This document shows, piece after piece, positions 57,731-64,000 of a DNA stretch of 64,000 nt. The notes under the pieces are model-generated. The model saw nothing but the letters and a program-made list of their open reading frames with translations, searched no databases and had not been told where the DNA came from. The translations under genes and the position numbers were made by a program. Each line of letters begins with the position of its first letter. The first letter of the stretch is position 1. Source of the DNA: Streptomyces sp. NBC_00523 (GTDB lineage Bacteria; Actinomycetota; Actinomycetes; Streptomycetales; Streptomycetaceae); NCBI RefSeq assembly GCF_036346615.1, contig NZ_CP107836.1, positions 558,001-622,000 of the forward strand. Reading direction: 5' to 3'.

Positions 57731-58771
57731 TCAGCTCTGCGGGAGGATGACCGCCCGGCCGTTGATCTTGCCCGCGTGCAGGCGCTCGTAGGCGAGCGGT
57801 GCCTCGTCCAGCGGGTAGGTCTCGACGTGGACGTCCACCGCCCCCGTGCGGGCCAGGTCCAGCACCTCGGCCAGTTCGGAGCGCGATCCCCAGTACGGGG
57901 CGGTGACCGTCGTGTTGAACGGAAGGGCGCCGAAGCCCACCGGCAGCGCTCCGCCGCCGATGCCGACGATGGTCACGTCGGAGTCGATGGCGGCCGCCGC
58001 CCCGGCGGTGGCGACGGTCGGCGGGGCCCCGACGAAGTCCAGGACGACCTGGGCGCCGATGCCGCCCGTCAGTTCGCGGATGCGGGCGGCTGCGTGCTCG
58101 TCGGACAGGACGGTCTCGTGCGCGCCTACGGTGCGGGCGAGGGCGAGCTTGTCCTCGGTGACGTCGAGGGCGATGACCCGGGCGGACGTCAGGGCGCGCA
58201 GCAGCTGGATCGCCACGTGGCCGAGGCCGCCGGTGCCGATGACGACGGCGGTGGCTCCGGGCACCAGCTTCGGCAGGGAGCGCTTGATGGCGTGGTACGG
58301 GGTGAGGCCCGCGTCGGTGAGCGGCACGGTCCGGACCGGGTCGAGGTCGCCGAGGGGCACGAGGTGGCGCGGGTCGTCCACGATCATGTACTCGGCCATG
58401 GCGCCGGGCGAGCCCAGGCCGGGCGGGTTGATGCCGAGCTCCGCGGCGCGCAGGCAGTAGTTCTCCTTGCCCTCGGCGCACTTCACGCAGGTGCCGCAGC
58501 CCCAGGGGCCGTAGACGGCGACGGACTGGCCGGTCTCCAGGCCGGTGACGCCGTCACCGAGCGCGGCGATCGTGCCGACGCCCTCGTGGCCGAGGGTGAG
58601 CGGCAGCGGGTACGGGAACTCGTCCGCGGTCCAGCTCATCACGGCGATGTCGGAGTGGCAGACGCCCGCCGCCGTGACCTTGAGCAGGACCTGCCCGGGG
58701 CCCGGCTCGGGGTCGGGCACGGTGACGACCTCGGGTGCGGCGCCGATCTCGCGGTACTGAACTGCCTTCAT
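57731..58771 (-). CDS. zinc-dependent alcohol dehydrogenase
   Basis: A 346-aa medium-chain dehydrogenase. The catalytic zinc ligands are in GVCHSD and GHEGVG. The structural zinc site is CGTCVKCAEGKENYC. The NAD(P) motif is VVIGTGGLGHVAIQLL. It oxidises an alcohol or reduces an aldehyde; the substrate is unknown. ATG 58771 has AGGAGG four bases upstream. It is the last gene of a probable tetR-SDR-ADH operon, 82 bases after the SDR stop. Confidence 0.87.
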   Translation of the reverse strand: MKAVQYREIGAAPEVVTVPDPEPGPGQVLLKVTAAGVCHSDIAVMSWTADEFPYPLPLTLGHEGVGTIAALGDGVTGLETGQSVAVYGPWGCGTCVKCAEGKENYCLRAAELGINPPGLGSPGAMAEYMIVDDPRHLVPLGDLDPVRTVPLTDAGLTPYHAIKRSLPKLVPGATAVVIGTGGLGHVAIQLLRALTSARVIALDVTEDKLALARTVGAHETVLSDEHAAARIRELTGGIGAQVVLDFVGAPPTVATAGAAAAIDSDVTIVGIGGGALPVGFGALPFNTTVTAPYWGSRSELAEVLDLARTGAVDVHVETYPLDEAPLAYERLHAGKINGRAVILPQS

Positions 58772-58853
58772 GGGGTCCTCCTCGACCTCTGTGGCGTGTG
58801 TGCTGACCCCCGAAACCCCCGTTGTCCCCCGTGCCCCCCGTCCGCTCCCCCGC

Positions 58854-59624
58854 TCAGGAGGCGGAGTAGCCGCCGTCCACCAGGTGGTAGCTGCCGTGGA
58901 TGAACGAGGCGCGGTCGGAGAGCAGGAACGCGGCGAGCTCCGCGACCTCCTCGGACGTGCCCAGGCGGCCCGCCGGGTGCAGCGAGATCAGGTGGTCGCG
59001 GGCCGGGCCCTCCGTGTTGCGCAGCAGCGGGGTGTCGATGAAGCCGGGGCCCACCGCGTTGATCCGGACGTTCTGGGCGGCGTACTCCAGGGCGGCGGTC
59101 TTGGTGAGGCCGACGACGCCGTGCTTGGCGGCGACGTAGGCCGGAGAACCGGCGAAGCCGTTGGTGCCCAGGATCGAGGACATGTTGACGATCGCGCCGC
59201 CGCCCGCGGCGACGAGGGCGGGCAGTTCGTAGCGCATCGAGTAGAAGACGCCGCTGAGGTTGGTCGCGACGACCCGGTCCCAGTCCTCGACGGCGTACTC
59301 ACCGGTCGGGTTGCTGGGGCCGCCGATGCCGGCGTTGTTCACGGCGAGGTGCAGGGCGCCGAAGGTGTCGACGGCGAACCGCACGCCCGCCTCGACGGAC
59401 GCGGGGTCGGTGACGTCCATGGCCACGGCGGCGGCCCGGCCGCCGGCGCTCTCCAGCGCGGCCGCGGCCTCGCGGGCGCTCGCCTCGTTGTAGTCGGCGA
59501 CGACGACCGAGGCGCCCGCGCCGGCGAGCCGGTGGGCGAGGGCCAGGCCGATGCCGGAGGCCCCTCCGGTGACGAGGGCGGTGCGGCCGGCGAACTCCTG
59601 GTCGGCGGGGGTGGTGGTGCTCAT
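58854..59624 (-). CDS. short-chain dehydrogenase/reductase
   Basis: A 256-aa classical SDR. The cofactor motif is ALVTGGASGIGLALAHRL with ADYN after strand 2. NNAGIGG, a catalytic Ser in NMSSILG and the Tyr-Lys pair in PAYVAAKHG complete the active site. It is probably NAD-dependent from the Asp in VVVADYN. Its start overlaps the TetR gene stop (ATGA). Confidence 0.88.
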   Translation of the reverse strand: MSTTTPADQEFAGRTALVTGGASGIGLALAHRLAGAGASVVVADYNEASAREAAAALESAGGRAAAVAMDVTDPASVEAGVRFAVDTFGALHLAVNNAGIGGPSNPTGEYAVEDWDRVVATNLSGVFYSMRYELPALVAAGGGAIVNMSSILGTNGFAGSPAYVAAKHGVVGLTKTAALEYAAQNVRINAVGPGFIDTPLLRNTEGPARDHLISLHPAGRLGTSEEVAELAAFLLSDRASFIHGSYHLVDGGYSAS

Positions 59625-60289
59625 GATGTGCCGTTTCCTTCCGTGGTGCTGGTGGTGCTGTGCGGCGCGGGGCCGGTGAAGAGCTCGCCGGTCAGGGCGT
59701 CGAAGGCCCGTTCCACGAGCCGGGGCAGCTCGTCGGGGCGGTTTCCGCGCACCCAGGCGGCCTGGGCGGCGAGGAGGGCGCCGGCTCCGGCGGCGACCGT
59801 GACGGCGGGCCGCAGGTCGCTGAGGGGGTCGGTGCCGAGCCGGTCCGCGACGATGGCGACCGAGTCCGCCTGGGCGTCCACCCGGATGTGGTGGAAGGCC
59901 GCGTAGAGGGTCGGTTCGCGCTCGGCGAGGACCAGCAGCTCGTAGATGCGCGGGCGGCGGTGCCAGGCCGGGACCCCGGGGTCCGCGAGCCAGTCCTGGA
60001 CGGCCCGGTGGTAGGCGGTGAGCGGGGGCTCATCGGCCGGCCGGGCGCGCAGGGCCTCGTTGATGCGGTCGCCGTCGCCCCGGACCGAGTCCAGGACGGC
60101 GTCCTCCTTGCTCGCGAAGTACCGGCTGAAGGTGCGGCGGTCCAGGTCGGCGCGTTCCGCGATCTCCTCGACCGTGACCTCCCTGAGTCCCCGGTCGAGC
60201 ACGAGCTCGAACGCGGCTCCGGCCAGGGCGTCCCGGGTCCGGCGGGCCTTGCGGCCCCGCCTGTCCGGAATCTTCTGTTCCGCTTGCAT
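59621..60289 (-). CDS. TetR-family regulator
   Basis: A 222-aa repressor. The helix-turn-helix is residues 15-62: RRTRDALAGAAFELVLDRGL, then TVEEIAERADLDRRTFSRYF and SKEDAVL. The C-terminal ligand domain is of the MftR/TetR_C_17-like kind, with AYHRAVQDWLAD. ATG 60289 (MQAEQKIPD) is used rather than the start 16 codons earlier. It is first in an operon with SDR and alcohol dehydrogenase and probably represses it, perhaps through the palindrome at 60312-60345. Confidence 0.86.
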   Translation of the reverse strand: MQAEQKIPDRRGRKARRTRDALAGAAFELVLDRGLREVTVEEIAERADLDRRTFSRYFASKEDAVLDSVRGDGDRINEALRARPADEPPLTAYHRAVQDWLADPGVPAWHRRPRIYELLVLAEREPTLYAAFHHIRVDAQADSVAIVADRLGTDPLSDLRPAVTVAAGAGALLAAQAAWVRGNRPDELPRLVERAFDALTGELFTGPAPHSTTSTTEGNGTS

Positions 60290-60311
60290 GTCTTTCACCG
60301 TACACCCGAAA

Positions 60312-60345
60312 ATGTCCCGATGCGACAGAAGTCGCATCGGGACAT
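60312..60345 (-). terminator. 15-bp hairpin with T run; possible TetR operator
   Basis: Perfect 15-bp stem (60312-60326 with 60331-60345), four-base loop. On the minus strand it is followed by TTTT, as in a true intrinsic terminator for the phosphatase gene ending at 60369. It also lies 23 bases before the tetR start codon. Its core TGCGAC-AGAA-GTCGCA has the form of a TetR operator, so both roles are possible. Confidence 0.75.
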
Positions 60346-60368
60346 CGTGTGCCTGTGAGCTGCGCGGA

Positions 60369-61580
60369 TCAGCGTCCGCTGAGCGCCTCGGCGGGCCGCA
60401 TCGCCTCGTACACCGTCGGCTCGGACGGTGCGGGGGCCGACGCGGCGACCCGGCTCAGGGCGAGTACGGCGATGTCGTCGCGCCGCACGCCGCCGGAGAA
60501 CTCCTCCAGGTCGTGTCCGAGCGCGTCGAGCAGTTCCCGGGGGCCCTGGCGGGCCCAGCGGCTCAGCCGGGCGTCGAGCGGATAGAAGCGGCCCTCGGCG
60601 TCGCGGGCCTCGGTGACCCCGTCGGTGAACGTCAGGAGCGTCGCGCCGGGCGGGAAGTCGAGCCGTTCCGCGGAGCGGCCCTCGTTGCTGAGTTCCGCCA
60701 GACCCAACGGTACCGACGTCCGGCGCAGCGGCACGGTGACGGCGACCCCGTCGTGCACCAGGCGGGGCGGCAGATGGCCGCAGTTGACGGCCTGCGCCCG
60801 GCCGTCGCCGTCGAACCCGAGGACGAGCGCGGTCACGAAGCGTTCGGCGTCACCGGTCTGGGCGGCGAAGGCGTTCTGCCGGGCGACGGCGTCCTCCAGC
60901 CGGTCCACGACACCGATGAGGGAGGGTTCGCGGATGGCCGCCTCGCGGAACGCGCCGAGCACGGCGAACCCCACGCCGATGGCGGGGAGCCCCTTGCCCT
61001 GGACGTCACCGATGATCACGCGGGTGCCGTAGGGCGACTGCACGACCTCGTAGATGTCCCCGCCGACCAGATGGTCCTCCTCGATCGGCGTGTACGAGCC
61101 GTGGGCGGTGATCTGGTCGGTGGGAATGGGCAGGGGGCGCAGGATCTGGCGCTGGAGCGCGACGGCGGCGGAACGGAGCCGGGCGACCTCGGTGGCGTGC
61201 CGGATGCGCAGGACGCAGGCGCCGATACCGAGGAGGCACGCCAGGACGGTGAAGACCACACTGCTCGCGATGTCCCAGTTGCTCCCCCCGGCCGACAGGC
61301 GCGAGGCGACGGCCACCACCATGACGAAGGCGGCGACACCGGTGGTCTGGGCGATCGTGCCGAAGACCGAGACAAAAGCCGGTACCACCACCAGCAGGGG
61401 CACCAGACGCAGATCCTGGCCCGTCAGCACGTCCAGGCAGACGATCGCGGCGGTCAGCAGGGCCAGCGCGCCGAACAGCACCCCGTTCCCGACCCTGGGC
61501 GCGCGCACGGCGGCCTCTCCGAGGTCGGTGCCGGGAAGCGTCACGCGGGGCGCGGGCCGGCTCAGGAGTCCGATCGTCAA
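60369..61580 (-). CDS. membrane PP2C/SpoIIE-type phosphatase
   Basis: A 403-aa protein. Four membrane helices occupy the N-terminal 135 residues (VLFGALALLTAAIVCLD, LVPLLVVVPAFVSVFG, VAAFVMVVAVASRL, VVFTVLACLLGIGACVL). They are followed by a linker and a cytoplasmic SpoIIE phosphatase domain. The metal-binding motifs are VGGDIYEV, IGDVQGKG, NCGHLPP and LTFTDGVTEARD. It should dephosphorylate an anti-anti-sigma protein. The start is taken at TTG 61580, which follows AGGAGAGG closely. ATG 61631 is in frame but has no ribosome site. Confidence 0.86.
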   Translation of the reverse strand: MTIGLLSRPAPRVTLPGTDLGEAAVRAPRVGNGVLFGALALLTAAIVCLDVLTGQDLRLVPLLVVVPAFVSVFGTIAQTTGVAAFVMVVAVASRLSAGGSNWDIASSVVFTVLACLLGIGACVLRIRHATEVARLRSAAVALQRQILRPLPIPTDQITAHGSYTPIEEDHLVGGDIYEVVQSPYGTRVIIGDVQGKGLPAIGVGFAVLGAFREAAIREPSLIGVVDRLEDAVARQNAFAAQTGDAERFVTALVLGFDGDGRAQAVNCGHLPPRLVHDGVAVTVPLRRTSVPLGLAELSNEGRSAERLDFPPGATLLTFTDGVTEARDAEGRFYPLDARLSRWARQGPRELLDALGHDLEEFSGGVRRDDIAVLALSRVAASAPAPSEPTVYEAMRPAEALSGR

Positions 61581-61704
61581 GGGTCCTCTCCTTCCGGGGT
61601 CTGCCGGCCGGATGCCGGCGCGTAGCTCCATTCGACCCGGTCGCAGGGGCGGCGCACACGAGGCTTACGGCCCCGGGGGCCCGGCCGAAGGTCCCGTAAA
61701 GCGC

Positions 61705-61740
61705 CGGGGCGGTGTCTCCTGGCCCGGAGACACCGCCCCG
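61705..61740 (-). terminator. 15-bp terminator
   Basis: Perfect 15-bp stem (61705-61719 with 61726-61740), six-base loop, placed directly after the GNAT gene stop on the minus strand. Confidence 0.82.
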
Positions 61741-61741
61741 C

Positions 61742-62455
61742 TCAGCGCGCCGCGGGCACCCCGGCCGGCACGAGGGCGGCCAGGAAGTCGATCCGGCGGC
61801 GGAGCTCGAAGCCGAGGGACTCGTAGAGCCGGACGGCTCCGGTGTTGGCGGCGGCCGCGTGCAGGAACGGGGTCTCGCCGCGCTGCCGGATCTCGTGGGC
61901 GACGGCGCGCACGAGTCCGCCGCCGAGCCCCTGGCCGCGTACCGACTCGTCGGTGCAGACGGCGCTGATCTCGCTCCAGCCCGGCGGGCGCATGCGCTCA
62001 CCGGCCATGGCGACGAGCACCCCGTCCCGGCGCACGCCGAGGTAGGTGCCGAGCTCGACGGTCCTGGGCTCGAAGGGGCCCGGCCGGGTGCGGGCGACGA
62101 GGTCGAGCATCTCCGGGACGTCGGCGGGGCCCAGCCGGACCGCTCCGGGGAGAGGCGCCGCGGCCACGCCCGCGTCCACGAGCTGGACGCCGGGGGCATG
62201 GAAGGTGATCTCCCAGTCGGCGGGCGGGGGCTCCCGGAACGCGGTGATCGTGACGGCCCCGCCCGGCCCGGTGAGCGCCGCCACGTCGGCCCAGTCGGCG
62301 GGCCCGGGGTCCGGCGGGAGGGCGACCCAGGGGGCGACCGCGGCCGGGTAGCGCAGCACGCGGCCCCGGCTTTCGGCGAAGTGGGCGTGCGGGCCGCGCA
62401 GCGCGCTGCCCACCGGGTCGTCCAGCGGGTGGCCCGGGTCCGGGTACGTGCTCAC
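61742..62455 (-). CDS. GNAT N-acetyltransferase (FR47-like)
   Basis: A 237-aa acetyltransferase. The N-terminal 100 residues are an extra domain, and the GNAT core follows. Motif A is ISAVCTDESVRGQGLGGGLV, and HAAAANTGAVRLYESLGF is the C-terminal signature. It is of the FR47/YopJ-like subgroup. GTG 62455 overlaps the stop of the upstream quinone oxidoreductase gene (GTGA), so the two are co-translated. The substrate is unknown. Confidence 0.85.
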   Translation of the reverse strand: MSTYPDPGHPLDDPVGSALRGPHAHFAESRGRVLRYPAAVAPWVALPPDPGPADWADVAALTGPGGAVTITAFREPPPADWEITFHAPGVQLVDAGVAAAPLPGAVRLGPADVPEMLDLVARTRPGPFEPRTVELGTYLGVRRDGVLVAMAGERMRPPGWSEISAVCTDESVRGQGLGGGLVRAVAHEIRQRGETPFLHAAAANTGAVRLYESLGFELRRRIDFLAALVPAGVPAAR

Positions 62456-63369
62456 GCGGTCACCTCGATCACGGTCTTGCCCAGGGCGTGGCCCTCCTCC
62501 ACCGCGCGCAGCGCCTCGGCCGCCCGGTCGAGGGGCACGGTCCGGGTCACGTGGGTGCGCAGGACGCCCTCGACGGTCAGCCGCGCCACCTCGTCGAGGA
62601 CGGCGGCGGTCCGGGCCCGCCGGACGGGTGCGCCGCCGAGCTCGGTCACCAGGGGCTTGCCGCCGGCGCTGATGAGCGCGGCCGGGCCGGTCAGCCCGGC
62701 CACCTCGCGCAGGGTGTCGCCGCCGACCAGGTCGAAGACGGCGTCCACACCTTCCGGGGCGGCCGCCCGCACCCGGTCGGCGAGGCCGGTGCCGGACGGG
62801 ATGTGCTCGGCGCCCAGGGACTCCACGAAGTCCTTCTTGGCCGCGCTCGCGGCGCCGAGGACCCGGAGGCCCGCGTGGCGGGCGAGCTGGACGGCGGCGC
62901 TGCCCACGCCGCCGCCGGCCCCGGTGACCAGGAGCGTGGCGCCGGGGGCGAGGCCGAGCTGGCGCAGACCGTCGTAGGCGGTGGCGGCGGCGACGGGCAG
63001 GACCGCCGCGTCGGTGAAGGACAGGGCGGCCGGCTTGTGGGCGGTGACCGCGACGGGCATCAGCGTGTACTCGGCGTATCCGCCGGTCAGCGGGTTGCCG
63101 AAGACCTCGTCGCCGGGGGCGAAGCCCTCCGCTCCGGGGCCGGTCTCCACGACGGTGCCGGCGGCCTCGCTGCCGAAGACCGTCGGGAACGGCAGCGGCT
63201 CGCTGCCGGGCCGGGTGTAGCCGGTGCGCAGCTTCCAGTCGACCGGGTTGACGCCCGCCGCGCGGACGGCGACGAGCAGTTCACCGGGGCCGGGTTTCGG
63301 CCGTTCCAGATCGGCGAAGCCCTCCACCTCCGGTCCGCCGTTGCGGGTGAACACGTACGCCTTCGGCAT
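62452..63369 (-). CDS. NADP-dependent quinone oxidoreductase (zeta-crystallin type)
   Basis: A 305-aa medium-chain reductase without zinc sites. It starts MPKAYVFTRNGGPEVEGF, with AAGVNPVDWKLRTG typical of the quinone oxidoreductase group. The NADPH motif is LLVTGAGGGVGSAAVQLA. It should reduce quinones or enones by NADPH. ATG 63369 has AAGGAG three bases upstream, so the long upstream extension is rejected. It is coupled to the GNAT gene by a GTGA overlap. Confidence 0.87.
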   Translation of the reverse strand: MPKAYVFTRNGGPEVEGFADLERPKPGPGELLVAVRAAGVNPVDWKLRTGYTRPGSEPLPFPTVFGSEAAGTVVETGPGAEGFAPGDEVFGNPLTGGYAEYTLMPVAVTAHKPAALSFTDAAVLPVAAATAYDGLRQLGLAPGATLLVTGAGGGVGSAAVQLARHAGLRVLGAASAAKKDFVESLGAEHIPSGTGLADRVRAAAPEGVDAVFDLVGGDTLREVAGLTGPAALISAGGKPLVTELGGAPVRRARTAAVLDEVARLTVEGVLRTHVTRTVPLDRAAEALRAVEEGHALGKTVIEVTA

Positions 63370-63609
63370 GAGCTCCTTCTCCCCTGTTGGTGCGCCGGCG
63401 CCCTGCTGACGGGCGCCCCAGCTGCGGCAAGGACGCGTGTCGCGCGGGTATTCCCGTACCGTCGATTTCGACTCAATCACGGCCCGGTACGCCCCGGCCG
63501 GGCCCTGCGGCGGGCCGTCCTGTGGCACGCTGAGGGCGGCCGTCCCACCGGGCTCCCCCGTACCGGTGGGGCGGTCTCGCGTCGTTACGGGGCCGGTGCC
63601 CCGGTCCGG
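63370..63609. promoter_or_regulatory. 240-base intergenic region
   Basis: It probably holds the promoter of the quinone oxidoreductase pair. A minus-strand TTGAGT (63470-63475) and AATACC about 18 bases further on are candidates. It also contains a hairpin near 63544-63570. No gene is seen. Confidence 0.4.
63544..63570 (-). terminator. 8-bp hairpin after the dehydrogenase gene
   Basis: Stem CCCACCGG/CCGGTGGG, 40 bases downstream of the minus-strand dehydrogenase stop. It is a moderate candidate terminator. Confidence 0.5.
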
Positions 63610-64000
63610 TCAGTCGCCGTCCCGCTCGGGCGCCCGGCCCGCGTAGTAGGTGGCGACCATGTCCTCCTCGCCGTGTCCGGCGGCCTCCGCGCGCTCGAAT
63701 CGGGCGGCCGACGCGGCGGCCAGGTCCAGCCGGACACCGGCCTGGGCGGCCGCGTCGAGGATGAGCCGGGTGTCCTTGAGCGCGGTGGACAGGGCGAAGC
63801 TGGGCGTGAGGTCGCCGTCGAGGACGGCGGCGGACTTGGCCTGGAGGTAACCGGAGTCGAGCGGTCCGCCCTTGACCAGGCCGAGGAACGTACGGGGGTC
63901 GACGCCGAGCCCCTCGGCGAGGTTCAGGCACTCCGCGACGCCGCCGACCATGTTGACGACCCAGGCGTTGACCACGAGCTTCAGCCGGGACGCCGCTCCC
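63610..64000 (-). CDS. beta-hydroxyacid dehydrogenase (3-hydroxyisobutyrate type), C-terminal part
   Basis: Only the last 130 codons are in the window; the gene continues past the right edge. The visible part is the helical NAD-binding_11 domain of 6-phosphogluconate/3-hydroxyisobutyrate dehydrogenases: RLKLVVNAWVVNMVGGVAEC, with the catalytic Lys in LKLVVN, then SFALSTALKDTRLILDAA. The Rossmann domain would lie beyond position 64000. The substrate is unknown. Confidence 0.85.
   Translation of the reverse strand, partial: GAASRLKLVVNAWVVNMVGGVAECLNLAEGLGVDPRTFLGLVKGGPLDSGYLQAKSAAVLDGDLTPSFALSTALKDTRLILDAAAQAGVRLDLAAASAARFERAEAAGHGEEDMVATYYAGRAPERDGD

Overview
The window is a stretch of chromosome from a high-GC actinomycete, almost certainly a Streptomyces. 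Nearly every codon ends in G or C, GTG and TTG starts are common, and several genes look leaderless, with a TAnnnT -10 box about 7 nt before the start codon. The left edge carries the divergent end of a whiE-type spore-pigment polyketide cluster. No rRNA, tRNA, CRISPR array or intact insertion sequence was seen, and no gene-free stretch exceeds about 300 bases. I call 58 coding genes (two cut by the window ends) and one pseudogene.

Region by region. 1-2.0 kb: start of a SchA/CurD-domain gene and a divergent FAD polyketide hydroxylase (whiE ORFI/ORFVIII type). 2-12 kb: a tandem fused alpha/beta hydrolase, phenylacetate-CoA ligase behind a TetR-like palindrome, a DUF574 methyltransferase, an acyl-CoA synthetase, a Tat-exported beta-lactamase-fold hydrolase, a six-helix membrane protein and a phytoene-desaturase-like oxidoreductase. 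12-16 kb: a Ser/Thr kinase with seven TPR-like repeats and a MITE-like palindrome in its linker, an overlapping MpaB/DUF2236 oxygenase gene and a broken amidohydrolase. 16-24 kb: a double-module Lrp regulator divergent from an M20 peptidase-MFS pair, an ADP-ribosylglycohydrolase, an rRNA-type methyltransferase, a secreted endonuclease and a lipoprotein.

24-30 kb: a baeRF-type release-factor-fold protein convergent with a phosphoketolase/semialdehyde dehydrogenase pair and an anti-sigma-type ATPase. 30-34 kb: a three-subunit molybdenum hydroxylase of the PaoABC type. 34-40 kb: many small genes of poorly known function, including an overlapping paralogous pair at 37.1-38.2 kb, a tyrosine phosphatase and a SHOCT/DUF6325 pair. 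40-45.3 kb: methylmalonyl-CoA mutase mutA-mutB and its GTPase chaperone meaB. 45-51 kb: type II NADH dehydrogenase, an orphan ctaD coupled to a tail-anchored small protein, and monomeric NADP-isocitrate dehydrogenase behind a MarR/TamR-like palindrome. 51-55 kb: a glutathionyl-hydroquinone reductase/MFS operon divergent from a HTH-Mop protein. 55-57.2 kb: PTS-dependent dihydroxyacetone kinase dhaKLM. 57-64 kb: Nudix, a tetR-SDR-alcohol dehydrogenase operon, a SpoIIE-type phosphatase, a quinone oxidoreductase/GNAT pair and a truncated beta-hydroxyacid dehydrogenase.

Taken together the window is mostly peripheral carbon metabolism (CoA ligation, phosphoketolase, methylmalonyl-CoA, dihydroxyacetone, aldehydes, isocitrate) mixed with signalling and stress genes. 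Strong hairpins end many of the transcription units. The least explained parts are the kinase-borne palindromic element, the baeRF/phosphoketolase cluster, the 37-38 kb paralogous pair and the orphan ctaD with its overlapping tail-anchored partner.
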